DNA of 36,540 nt, from assembly GCA_964395975.1 (NCBI GenBank), contig CAYNBZ010000018.1, forward strand, positions 1 through 36,540, in the 5' to 3' direction. The DNA comes from Avimuribaculum sp964395975. GTDB taxonomy: Bacteria; Bacteroidota; Bacteroidia; Bacteroidales; Muribaculaceae. The notes under the pieces are model-generated. The model made no database searches. It was not told where the DNA came from and was given only the letters and a program-made list of their open reading frames with translations. A program made the position numbers and the translations under genes. Positions 8,788 through 16,166 of the stretch are shown in pieces; within the stretch, counting starts at the first letter, position 1, and every line of letters begins with the position of its first letter.

Positions 8788-9804
8788 ATGTGCATCACTA
8801 TATTAGGAATAGAATCATCATGCGATGACACATCGGCGGCCATAATACGCGACTGTGTGCTTGCCAGCAATGTCATCGCAAGCCAGAAAGTACATGAATC
8901 ATACGGGGGAGTCGTGCCTGAACTTGCATCGCGCGCCCATCAACAAAATATTGTCCCTGTGGTATCGGAAGCCATCCGCCAAGCGGGAATAGATAAAAAG
9001 GAGATTAATGCCATTGCCTTTACACGTGGACCCGGCCTACTTGGGTCGTTATTGGTTGGAACATCTTTTGCCAAGGGGCTGTCAATCGCACTTGGCATAC
9101 CAATCATCGATGTCAACCATCTACATGGCCATGTGCTGTCGCATTTCATAAAAGAAGACGCAAATAGCGAAACTCCGACTTTCCCATTCCTTTGTCTTTT
9201 GGTTTCAGGTGGGAATTCACAAATCATCAAAGTTGAATCTCCTTATAAAATGGAAGTTCTCGGACAAACAATCGATGATGCCGCAGGTGAAGCATTTGAC
9301 AAGTGTGCAAAAGTGATGGGACTGCCCTACCCCGGCGGCCCTTATATCGACCGACTTGCAACAGATGGAGATGCCAATCGCTTTAAATTCAGCAAACCAC
9401 ATATCCAAAATCTCGATTACAGTTTTAGCGGATTAAAGACATCATTCCTTTACACTTTACGAGATGAGATTGCAAAAAATCCCGACTTTATCGAACAAAA
9501 TAAAAATGACCTTGCTGCATCGCTGCAAAAAACCATAATAGACATATTGATGGATAAGTTTGCTATTGCCGTAAAAGAAACAGGAATAAAAACTATTGCT
9601 ATTGGTGGTGGAGTTTCGGCAAACTCGGGATTCAGAAACAAAGTACAGGAATTTGCAGACAGGCACAAGCTCAAAGCTTTTATTCCCAAACGTTCATTTA
9701 CCACCGACAACGCAGCAATGGTTGCCGTTGCCGGATATTTCAAATATTTAAATAAAGACTTTTGCAGTTTGGACCAACCGCCGTATGCACGAGTCTCAAT
9801 ATAA
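8788..9804 (+). CDS. tsaD: tRNA N6-adenosine threonylcarbamoyltransferase
   Basis: A 338-residue ASKHA-fold protein that transfers the threonylcarbamoyl group to A37 of ANN-decoding tRNAs, with TsaB and TsaE as partners. The start ILGIESSCDDTSAAI is the family signature. The metal-binding HxxxH is His111 and His115 (NHLHGHVLSH), followed by LLVSGGNSQI and GGGVSANSGFR. Length is normal. It has its own promoter and is followed closely by cinA. Essential in most bacteria. Confidence 0.96.
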   Translation: MCITILGIESSCDDTSAAIIRDCVLASNVIASQKVHESYGGVVPELASRAHQQNIVPVVSEAIRQAGIDKKEINAIAFTRGPGLLGSLLVGTSFAKGLSIALGIPIIDVNHLHGHVLSHFIKEDANSETPTFPFLCLLVSGGNSQIIKVESPYKMEVLGQTIDDAAGEAFDKCAKVMGLPYPGGPYIDRLATDGDANRFKFSKPHIQNLDYSFSGLKTSFLYTLRDEIAKNPDFIEQNKNDLAASLQKTIIDILMDKFAIAVKETGIKTIAIGGGVSANSGFRNKVQEFADRHKLKAFIPKRSFTTDNAAMVAVAGYFKYLNKDFCSLDQPPYARVSI

Positions 9805-9821
9805 CCAAAGGACAAGTAATC

Positions 9822-11063
9822 ATGGATATTTCAATCATAGCCATCGGAGATGAACTTCTGATTGGGCAAGTGACCGACACCAATTCGGGATGGATAGCCC
9901 GACACGTGAATCCGCTCGGATGGAATGTAAAAAGTGTGAAGGTAGTCGGTGATAATGAAAAAGAAATACTTAAGGCCATCGACGAAGGATTTGCACAAAC
10001 CGATTTAGTACTCACCACCGGTGGTTTAGGCCCGACAAAGGATGATATCACCAAAGAAGCTATGCGCAAATATTTTGGTGGAGAAATGGTGTATGACAAA
10101 GATGTCGAAAAAAATGTAATGGAGGTAGTCGAAAAACGCCATTTGAAAATAAATGAACTGACCGCAGCACAAGCCTATGTTCCGTCATCTTGTAAAGTCA
10201 TACAAAACAAGGTCGGGACTGCACCCATAATGTGGTTTGAAAAAGATAAAAAGGTACTCGTTGCCATGCCCGGCGTACCTTTTGAAACCGAGCAGATGAT
10301 GGAACGCGAAGTATTGCCTCTACTTGTAAAACACTTTTGCTCTGACGAATATATAGAACACCGTACATTCATTGTAATAGACTATTCCGAGTCGGCACTT
10401 GCCATAAAATTGGAAGAATTTGAAAAAAAGATGCCTGCTTACATACATTTGGCCTACTTGCCTCGTCCCGGGATAATCAGATTGCGGCTTACAGGACGCT
10501 CAACGAATAAAAATCAATTGACAGCCGACATGGATGTATTGTCGACTCAATTACACGACATACTTGACAATGCAATCATTTCTTATGAGGACAAAGCTGT
10601 TGCAGCCATACTCGGCGACTTATTAAGAGCCAGAAACTTAACCATTTCAACAGCCGAAAGCTGCACCGGAGGTAACATCGCTCACGAAATTACAAAAATA
10701 GCCGGCAGTTCCGACTATTTCACAGGGTCGATTGTCTCATATAGTAATACGGTAAAACAAGATATACTTGGTGTACCCAACCATATTTTAGAAAGTAATG
10801 GAGCCGTAAGCCAGCCTGTCGTCGAACAGATGTGCGAAGGGGTGGCACACTTGTTGCACACCGATTGCAGTATTGCCACATCGGGTATCGCCGGTCCCGG
10901 AGGCGGCACTCCCGAGAAACCTGTCGGTACCGTTTGGATTTGTGTAAAATGTAATAATAAAAAAATTACAGAACATCACCACTTCCCCGGCATACGCGAC
11001 CGTGTAATCGACCGGGCCACAATGACCGGCATGCTTATGCTTATCAAACTTTTAAGGAGCTAA
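9822..11063 (+). CDS. cinA: CinA family protein (nicotinamide mononucleotide deamidase-related)
   Basis: A 413-residue two-domain protein. The N-terminal molybdopterin-binding-like domain (about 1-170) has IAIGDELLIGQVTDTNSGW and LTTGGLGPTKDD. The C-terminal CinA domain (about 255-413) has TAESCTGGNIAHEIT and ATSGIAGPGGGTPEKPVGTVW, the PncC-type NMN deamidase site used in pyridine-nucleotide salvage. I chose ATG 9822, preceded by an AAAGGA element 10 nt upstream; a start at 9762 would lie inside tsaD. It starts 17 nt after tsaD. Its last 12 nt overlap the end of the convergent epimerase gene. Confidence 0.94.
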   Translation: MDISIIAIGDELLIGQVTDTNSGWIARHVNPLGWNVKSVKVVGDNEKEILKAIDEGFAQTDLVLTTGGLGPTKDDITKEAMRKYFGGEMVYDKDVEKNVMEVVEKRHLKINELTAAQAYVPSSCKVIQNKVGTAPIMWFEKDKKVLVAMPGVPFETEQMMEREVLPLLVKHFCSDEYIEHRTFIVIDYSESALAIKLEEFEKKMPAYIHLAYLPRPGIIRLRLTGRSTNKNQLTADMDVLSTQLHDILDNAIISYEDKAVAAILGDLLRARNLTISTAESCTGGNIAHEITKIAGSSDYFTGSIVSYSNTVKQDILGVPNHILESNGAVSQPVVEQMCEGVAHLLHTDCSIATSGIAGPGGGTPEKPVGTVWICVKCNNKKITEHHHFPGIRDRVIDRATMTGMLMLIKLLRS

Positions 11064-12200
11064 CAACTTCACACCGATACCGGGGCGATCAGCCGGAACT
11101 GTCACTTGTCCGTCAACAATTTTCACGCCATCAAACCTATCATTGGCAATCAACAGATTACCATCCAGATCTGCCCAATCGACAAGTGGAGCCAATTGTG
11201 CAGCAGCTGATACCGCACATGACGTTTCTGTCATGCACCCTAACATCACTTTCATACCCAATGCACGAGCCAATACAATCATCTTGTATGCTTCGTGCAT
11301 TCCTGTGCTTTTCATCAATTTTATGTTTATGCCATCATAATACCGGCTCAATTTAGGAATATCAGACAAGCGTTGAAAAGCTTCATCTGCTATTATCGGT
11401 AATGGACTGTGCTCCCTAAGCCATTGTGTTTCTTCAAGCATCTCTTTAGGCATTGGCTGCTCTATAAACAAGCAATTTTTATTACTAAGCCATTCTATCA
11501 TCTCCTTTGCATAATACTTGTCGCTCCAGCCTTGGTTGGCATCCACACAAATCGGGACATCGGTAACACTGCGAATGATTTGGACAAGTTCTTTGTCATT
11601 GTCAAGTCCCATCTTCACTTTAAGTACCTTATATGATTTGGCTTCTTCTAATTTTTCCCTCACAACCTTTTCCGAATCAATGCCTATTGTAAAACTGGTG
11701 TTAGGCGATTTATGCGGAGACAATCCCCATATTTTATACCACGGTTGCCCCATAATTTTACCTAATAAGTCATGCAAGGCTATGTCAATCGATGCTTTGG
11801 CAGCACAATTCCCATCTTCGACCGAATCGACATAACTCAATATCTCCTCGAGACGGAACGGATCGTTGAATTGCTTTAAATCCAACTTATTCAAAAAAGT
11901 GCAAACGCTTTTTACACTTTCTCCCAAATAAGGCGGCATCGAAGCTTCGCCATACCCAATAATGCCATCATACTCTATCTCAACTTGCACATCAGGAGTA
12001 ACCGTGCGACTCGACTTTGCAAGGTTGAATGCGTGCTTTAATCTTAATTCGTAAGGCTTAAATGTCAAGTTCAGCCCTTTTGACTTTTTCAAAACCGGAT
12101 ATGCATCCTCCTTAACAAATGGGAAAGCGGCAACAGAAGGGACTACCGTTGCAGCCATCACTCCCAACCCTGCATTGATTATAAATTTTCTTCTATCCAT
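11052..12200 (-). CDS. Dipeptide (L-Ala-D/L-Glu) epimerase, exported
   Basis: A 382-residue enolase-superfamily enzyme of the muconate-lactonizing-enzyme subgroup. The catalytic LKVKMG (KxK), metal ligands in CVDANQGW, FIEQPM and IADEAF, and the opposing lysine in INIKLMKS are all visible; the C-terminal DLDGN fits dipeptide epimerases. These invert the Glu centre of L-Ala-D-Glu released from murein. The start MDRRKFIINAGLGVMAATVVPSVAAF has a twin-arginine-like RRKF and a hydrophobic stretch, so export to the periplasm is likely. I use ATG 12200, not the one 10 codons earlier. Its functional partner, an NlpC/P60 peptidase, lies about 800 bp upstream on the same strand. Confidence 0.88.
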   Translation of the reverse strand: MDRRKFIINAGLGVMAATVVPSVAAFPFVKEDAYPVLKKSKGLNLTFKPYELRLKHAFNLAKSSRTVTPDVQVEIEYDGIIGYGEASMPPYLGESVKSVCTFLNKLDLKQFNDPFRLEEILSYVDSVEDGNCAAKASIDIALHDLLGKIMGQPWYKIWGLSPHKSPNTSFTIGIDSEKVVREKLEEAKSYKVLKVKMGLDNDKELVQIIRSVTDVPICVDANQGWSDKYYAKEMIEWLSNKNCLFIEQPMPKEMLEETQWLREHSPLPIIADEAFQRLSDIPKLSRYYDGINIKLMKSTGMHEAYKMIVLARALGMKVMLGCMTETSCAVSAAAQLAPLVDWADLDGNLLIANDRFDGVKIVDGQVTVPADRPGIGVKLLAP

Positions 12201-12319
12201 TTCCAACATTTGTCGAATTTCTGGACACAATTATAAAATATTATACGAATCTCTTTCTTTTGAGCAAAACTGCGAACCATGCTCGCTTCATTATAATTCT
12301 TTTTCATACTTTACACAAT

Positions 12320-12421
12320 TTAGGGACATTCCGTAAATGCCATAAAATTAGCCAACTAATTCATGTACAAAATGTTGCGAATTAGTTAGCTTTTTCCATA
12401 CAATTTAATGTATGTCCCTAA
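12320..12421. repeat. Short palindromic dispersed repeat, copy 1 (MITE-like)
   Basis: About 102 bp bounded by perfect 10-bp inverted ends, TTAGGGACAT (12320-12329) and ATGTCCCTAA (12412-12421). Inside is a stem GCCAACTAATTC / GAATTAGTTAGC followed by TTTTT. Bases 12321-12395 match 32531-32605 at 68 of 75 positions, so this is a dispersed element. It occupies most of the 303-bp gap between the epimerase gene and the small membrane protein gene. No transposase is inside it; the flank TTTACACAATTTAGGGACAT resembles ends of IS256-type elements, which is only a guess. Confidence 0.75.
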
Positions 12422-12503
12422 TTATTCGATATACAAATTTATATCTTCCATCGATTACTTATTATAATAACAATCTAAATGTTAAATTAAAAACATAAAC
12501 GAA

Positions 12504-12713
12504 TTATGAGTTGGCATCTGTTTTATTGTTATTATTAGCTCTATTAGCATTAGATAAAAACACACCAAGAACGATAGCTTCAATACCTAATACCCATAGT
12601 GCATTGTCAAAAGAATACTGCCTATCGGCAATAGCACCGCTAATAAGTGTTACACACATAACAATACCAACTATAATAGATCCAATAGTCCAAGCATTAA
12701 ATACATTTTTCAT
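12504..12713 (-). CDS. Small two-helix membrane protein, unknown
   Basis: A 69-residue protein I do not recognise. It has two hydrophobic segments (about residues 8-28, TIGSIIVGIVMCVTLISGAI, and 37-54, NALWVLGIEAIVLGVFLSNA) joined by a polar loop, and ends in an Asn-rich tail. An exact TAAATTTG -7 box lies 36 nt upstream on its strand, which supports it as a real gene and favours it over the antisense reading frame in the same place. It lies between the epimerase and NlpC/P60 genes, flanked by a repeat and an IS fragment, so its link to murein recycling is uncertain. Confidence 0.6.
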   Translation of the reverse strand: MKNVFNAWTIGSIIVGIVMCVTLISGAIADRQYSFDNALWVLGIEAIVLGVFLSNANRANNNNKTDANS

Positions 12714-12748
12714 AATTATATAATTTAACGTAAGTTCGATATAAGAAT

Positions 12749-12756
12749 CAAATTTA
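12749..12756 (-). promoter_or_regulatory. -7 box of the small membrane protein gene
   Basis: The minus strand reads TAAATTTG, an exact TAnnTTTG, 36 nt before the ATG at 12713. A -33 element is not clear. Confidence 0.45.
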
Positions 12757-12834
12757 TCTCTTTTAAGAAATAGTAACTTAGCGATAAAAGTATTAAATTT
12801 ATAGTGCTAAAATAACATTCAAACAATTACCACC

Positions 12835-12957
12835 ATGCTCTCAGAGGCTAAAGTTACGGAAATTTATTGTATGGCGGATGATTTTTGCAAGGAATTTGCA
12901 AAAATATAGGAAAAATACATGGTTGAAGACAAGAAAAAACATCGCAACAAGCCCATT
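12835..12957 (+). pseudogene. IS982-family transposase, N-terminal remnant with nonsense codon
   Basis: One frame reads MLSEAKVTEIYCMADDFCKEF, then AKI, a TAG stop at 12907-12909, then EKYMVEDKKKHRNKP in the same frame. I recognise this as the start of Bacteroides-type IS982 transposases; the TAG probably replaces a CAG codon. Homology ends abruptly after the Lys-Pro codons, where the nlpC terminator hairpin begins. About 40 codons of a protein of roughly 290 remain. It fills the gap between the small membrane protein gene and the NlpC/P60 gene. Confidence 0.72.
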
Positions 12958-13000
12958 GGCAGAGTTAAATATGCGCTTAATTTAATTCTGCCAACGGGTT
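12949..13000 (-). terminator. Terminator-like hairpin of the NlpC/P60 gene
   Basis: 12949-12970 and 12980-13000 form a stem of about 21 bp with a few mismatches (core TTGGCAGA / TCTGCCAA) around a 9-nt loop. It begins 23 nt beyond the leftward stop codon. A T-rich run follows further on in the transcript direction. Confidence 0.7.
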
Positions 13001-13023
13001 ATATCAATAGCTTTATTTCCAAA

Positions 13024-14157
13024 TCAAAAATACCAAGAATGTTCCTTAACAGCCATGATTCCTCGATTACCGACACTTCCGGCTACACGACTTATCGACA
13101 AAAAAGGTGTCTTTAAAAACAATGTGTCCTGAGGGTCAAGACTGTTATATTTCACCTGTCCTGAACAATGTATATATTTCCCATCGGCTATATACAGACC
13201 GACATGTGTAACCCTGCCCGACTGAGTTCCCCAAAAGAGGAGATCCCCTTTCTGCGCTTTTGTTTTCCAGTCGCTCGCAGCAATATGAATACCGGTCAGA
13301 GCCTGTTGCGAAGCATCGCGCTGTAATATTATGCCATTGGAAAAATAACAAACTTTGGTAAATCCCGAGCAATCGGTCAACTTTGTGGAAGTTCCACCCC
13401 ATAAGTATCCCGATCCCATCATACTTTTTGCCGTATTAATCACCACATCGGCATCAAAATCTTGTTGCGCCCACACGTCAAAATCAGCGACTTCGGCAGA
13501 ACGCACACAACCTTCTCTCCCATCAGGTGTCACCACCTTTATCCAGTTACCCTCCGTTCCTCTATATTCAAGTATGTTTCCAAGCACAAGGTCGCTCACT
13601 ATTGAAGTCGTATCGGATGATGCTGCAAATAAAGTAGTCTGCCCCACCGTGATTATAACACGCCGAGCCTTACGCCACGCAGACATTTGAGCATCACTCT
13701 TTATGACAATCGATGACGATGGGACATAAGCAATATATCCATCAGGCGTTTGAACTCTGTACCATTCTCCCGTTTCTTCAAGAATCTTCACCGGCGTTCC
13801 CATAATAGCCTGTGTAGCCATCTCTGCCGAATGACGACCTTGAGTGCGTAAAGATGCCACCGATAATTTCACCATTCCCCACCCCTTATCAAGAATTTTT
13901 ATACTGTCACGATAACGAATATTTTGCCGTTCAAGCTCCGAAAGTATTTGCAGCTTGTTATCAAGACAATCCATCTTGCCTTTTAACAACCAAACGCCAT
14001 TTATTAGCGATGTCTTGACTTCCCATACAGCGACTCGGCTATCAGGTGCATATTGTCTTTTTAACGAATCGATAATAGCCTCAACACTTTGCGTATAACA
14101 CGACATGGGAAATGCTGCAATAAATAGCAAGACCATTATAGACATTAATTTTTTCAT
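13024..14157 (-). CDS. SH3-NlpC/P60 peptidase (gamma-D-Glu-diamino acid endopeptidase type)
   Basis: A 377-residue exported protein. A signal peptide (MKKLMSIMVLLFIAAFPMSCYTQ) is followed by bacterial SH3-type regions (for example PVKILEETGEWYRVQTPDGYIAYV and the block ending NWIKVVTPDGREGCV). The C-terminal NlpC/P60 domain has the catalytic Cys in TDCSGFTK and His in GRVTHVGLYI, with IHCSG giving the third polar residue. The Cys in FPMSC suggests a possible lipoprotein. Relatives such as YkfC cleave gamma-D-Glu bonds in murein peptides and release L-Ala-D-Glu, the substrate of dipeptide epimerase, which fits the neighbouring epimerase gene on the same strand. Confidence 0.9.
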   Translation of the reverse strand: MKKLMSIMVLLFIAAFPMSCYTQSVEAIIDSLKRQYAPDSRVAVWEVKTSLINGVWLLKGKMDCLDNKLQILSELERQNIRYRDSIKILDKGWGMVKLSVASLRTQGRHSAEMATQAIMGTPVKILEETGEWYRVQTPDGYIAYVPSSSIVIKSDAQMSAWRKARRVIITVGQTTLFAASSDTTSIVSDLVLGNILEYRGTEGNWIKVVTPDGREGCVRSAEVADFDVWAQQDFDADVVINTAKSMMGSGYLWGGTSTKLTDCSGFTKVCYFSNGIILQRDASQQALTGIHIAASDWKTKAQKGDLLFWGTQSGRVTHVGLYIADGKYIHCSGQVKYNSLDPQDTLFLKTPFLSISRVAGSVGNRGIMAVKEHSWYF

Positions 14158-14267
14158 TTATTCTTGATATTTTTATAAACGAGTTAATTGGTAAAGTTTA
14201 GCATAACAGAATAAGTCAAGTATCTGAATTACAGCAACTTTAAAGTTCACCGTAACACATTAAAGCA

Positions 14268-14546
14268 ATGAAGAAAACCGCACTTGAACAATATAAGGAA
14301 CTCGTAACCGATGCTCTGAAAAGCTGTTTAGCGAAGTTACGCAAAAGTTTTAAAACAGCCTTCATTCAAATCATGATTTTGTATATAGTACTACCAAGAA
14401 AGATAAATTTCACCCAAATGAGTCGTTACTCGAATGGTTCCGGAATACTATCGTGCACGATTCCAGATTGAGGTATGCTACCGAACAGAACTTTACATAC
14501 TAAACTTATCAAAGAACTCTTTGACATAGTAGAGAAAACCGCTTAG
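14268..14546 (+). pseudogene. IS4-type transposase, internally deleted and frameshifted
   Basis: Three conserved pieces of a Bacteroides IS4-type DDE transposase lie in order in different frames. The first is an N-terminal piece (14268 on: MKKTALEQYKELVTDALKSC, then AFIQIMILYIVLPRKINFTQM). The second is EYYRARFQIEVCYR (14443-14484), the Y-R-E motif region around the catalytic glutamate. The third is a C-terminal TKLIKELFDIVEKTA ending at TAG 14544-14546. The central part, including the DDE aspartates, is gone. The piece is only about 280 bp of an expected gene well over 1 kb, and marks the left edge of a small accessory island. The open frame at its start is a remnant, not a 67-residue gene. 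Confidence 0.72.
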
Positions 14547-14572
14547 CCGATATGTTGAATTTTTAACGGACT

Positions 14573-14604
14573 ATTGATACCTCACAAGAAAAATATTAAA
14601 TTTG
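14573..14604 (+). promoter_or_regulatory. Promoter of candidate ncRNA
   Basis: ATTG (14573-14576), a 20-nt spacer and TAAATTTG (14597-14604), an exact -7 box. The predicted start, about 14609-14612, coincides with the left arm of the first hairpin of the structured segment that follows. Confidence 0.6.
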
Positions 14605-14607
14605 CAA

Positions 14608-14929
14608 TGTCCGTATCCTGTGCTGAAAGCCCTGTTGGGCAGAGGTTGGGCGGACACATATACATAAAAAGCGTAACTGAACGCTTTGGTTTTGACGTGT
14701 TAGAACTTCGCAAACTCTATGGATTGTCAAAAACAAAGCAACGGGAACGCCCTGTGATGTGTATTATATGCACTCTCAGCGAGGTGATATTTTTATGTCA
14801 CACATTGAGGGTATCCATATATTTTACATCAGCGTGGGGGCTTTCAGCGTTGCTCGTTTCGACAATCCGGGCAATGCGAAGGCCTTAACACGTGGAACGA
14901 GTGACAGGACTGGCTCCACGTTTTTTTTG
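14608..14929 (+). ncRNA. Candidate stand-alone structured RNA, about 320 nt
   Basis: The segment begins just after an exact promoter -7 box and ends at a terminator, with no credible reading frame and several hairpins. TGTCCG (14608-14613) pairs with CGGACA (14651-14656) and encloses GCCC-TGTT-GGGC (14629-14640). AAAGCGT (14668-14674) pairs with ACGCTTT (14681-14687). TGTGA near 14753 can pair with TCACA near 14798. ACGTGGA (14890-14896) pairs with TCCACGT (14915-14921), followed by a T run. I see no hallmark of tmRNA, RNase P RNA or SRP RNA. It may belong to one of the Bacteroidales RNA motif families or to a mobile repeat. Short frames across it look like translated RNA, not genes. Confidence 0.6.
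14890..14928 (+). terminator. Rho-independent terminator of candidate ncRNA
   Basis: The stem ACGTGGA / TCCACGT (7 bp, 18-nt loop) is followed by eight consecutive T (14921-14928). Confidence 0.75.
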
Positions 14930-14995
14930 TATATATCCGCTTCTTATTTTGTAACCTGTCTGTCTTGGGGTCTGCAGACGCAACTGATAATCATT

Positions 14996-15790
14996 ATGAA
15001 ATTACATGAACAATTGGAGTCTCTCTATGCTTCCAAATGGGAGGAGATGAGTCATGCGCTTCAAGCAGTCTACTACAACGGACACACTTCCGTGAAGCCT
15101 GCCTATCCGTTTTTACTGAGTGTGAACCGTTGGTCGAACGGCTATCCGGATGAAAGTTGGTATGCCGATGCCGACCTGAAAGTTATGGTTTTCGGTCAGG
15201 AAACGAATGGATGGGTAGGAGACAAACAGGATGAACCTGCTTTCGGTACGCCTGTTTTTAACTCGGATGTATCGGCGGAAACTGTCATGGGCATACATGA
15301 AAATTTCTATGCTACGTATTATCATCAAGACGGTTTTAGTTATAACGGCACACGCTATGGCACGTTCCATCACGGTTTCAACCGGTTGGTGTCTTTGCTC
15401 AATGCCCGCTGCTCGGGCAGGCTGATTGCCTATATGTGGAATAACATCGTAAAATTTGGCAAAGCCGAAGGTTCCGGCTTCTGTGGGGAGGAGATTTACA
15501 ACATTCAGAAACAGCACTTTGATGTAGTGGGCAAAGAGGTGGAGATTCTGAAGCCCGACCTCATACTGTTCCTGACGGGAAATTACGACAGCCGTATCTG
15601 CGACTGCTGGCCGGGGACGCAGTTCACCGAGCTGCCACCATTTGCAGTGGGCGACGTGGCGAATGTGACACTTCCGGGAGTTGATGTTCCGGCCTACCGC
15701 ACCAACCATCCGTCGGCACGCCTGCCGAAAGAAGAGAAAGAGAAGCGGCTTGAGGCTATTGTGAATGATTTTACAAAACGTAATTTGTAA
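14996..15790 (+). CDS. Hypothetical protein, possible uracil-DNA-glycosylase superfamily member
   Basis: A 264-residue soluble protein. I chose ATG 14996 because the open frame further upstream runs through the structured RNA and its terminator. LKVMVFGQETNGW (around residues 60-72) resembles the glycosylase motif A position (G-Q-x-x-x), ILKPDLILFLTGNYD looks like a central strand, and TNHPSARLP near the C terminus resembles the HPS motif of that superfamily. Catalytic equivalence is not established and it may not act on DNA. The gene is locally much richer in G+C than its neighbours (41 of 60 bases in 15601-15660 by hand count) and sits beside an IS remnant, which suggests horizontal transfer. 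A small Cys-pair/membrane protein gene follows 4 nt later. Confidence 0.55.
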   Translation: MKLHEQLESLYASKWEEMSHALQAVYYNGHTSVKPAYPFLLSVNRWSNGYPDESWYADADLKVMVFGQETNGWVGDKQDEPAFGTPVFNSDVSAETVMGIHENFYATYYHQDGFSYNGTRYGTFHHGFNRLVSLLNARCSGRLIAYMWNNIVKFGKAEGSGFCGEEIYNIQKQHFDVVGKEVEILKPDLILFLTGNYDSRICDCWPGTQFTELPPFAVGDVANVTLPGVDVPAYRTNHPSARLPKEEKEKRLEAIVNDFTKRNL

Positions 15791-15794
15791 TGTC

Positions 15795-16058
15795 ATGAGT
15801 AAATGCAATTGGTGCGGACGAGAAGCTTCAAAAGGGGTATATTACGGGCATCGGTGGTATTCGTCATCATTTTACTGCTCTAACCGCTGTTTGAATCGGG
15901 CTATCGATACTGGTATAGAGAACCCAGGAGGTAAAAGGCATACTATGTCATTCTGGGAACTGATTATATGCATAATATTTTTTGGACCAGTGATTTTAAG
16001 TGTAATTATTGCCATTTTAAAGGTGATGATCAGTTACGTAGTAGATTTTTTCAAATAA
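15795..16058 (+). CDS. Small protein with N-terminal Cys pairs and C-terminal membrane helix
   Basis: An 87-residue protein I do not recognise. The N-terminal part has Cys-x2-Cys (CNWCG) and Cys-x3-Cys (CSNRC), a zinc-ribbon or treble-clef-like arrangement with the aromatic WYSSSFY between them. A long hydrophobic stretch (about residues 55-80, FWELIICIIFFGPVILSVII) should span the membrane. I start at ATG 15795 (MSKCNWCG); an upstream Met lies inside the preceding gene. The 4-nt gap after the glycosylase-like gene suggests co-translation. It ends 1 nt before an inverted-repeat element that may serve as its terminator. Confidence 0.65.
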   Translation: MSKCNWCGREASKGVYYGHRWYSSSFYCSNRCLNRAIDTGIENPGGKRHTMSFWELIICIIFFGPVILSVIIAILKVMISYVVDFFK

Positions 16059-16059
16059 T

Positions 16060-16166
16060 AAAACGGAACTATACATTTTGGTCTTGCTCCTCTTAAATCA
16101 AGAAGTTCCATTGCTCATAAAGTTACAATAATGATATCTCAAGACTAAAGTGGATAGTTCCGTTCT
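16060..16166. repeat. MITE-like element with 27-bp inverted ends
   Basis: 16060-16086 and 16140-16166 are inverted repeats matching at 23 of 27 positions (core ACGGAACTAT and ATAGTTCCGT), separated by 53 AT-rich bases without a reading frame. The arrangement suits a miniature transposable element or a large bidirectional terminator. The rest of the gap to 16445 holds only a short open stretch (16186-16283) with no recognisable product, and the cvpA promoter. Confidence 0.6.

Noticed and set aside
12511..12723. Plus-strand 70-codon frame opposite the small membrane protein.
   Set aside because: The minus-strand frame has two membrane helices and an exact promoter -7 box; the plus frame has neither.
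14574..14888. Hypothetical 104-residue protein.
   Set aside because: The frame lies wholly in the structured RNA segment and covers its promoter; the translation resembles no protein domain I know.
14608..14929. tmRNA, RNase P RNA or SRP RNA.
   Set aside because: None of the hallmark sequences (tRNA-like ends, the GAGGAAAGTCC core, the SRP tetraloop helix) was found.
14759..14995. N-terminal extension of the glycosylase-like protein.
   Set aside because: It would cross the ncRNA terminator and eight-T run, and the protein-like part starts at ATG 14996.
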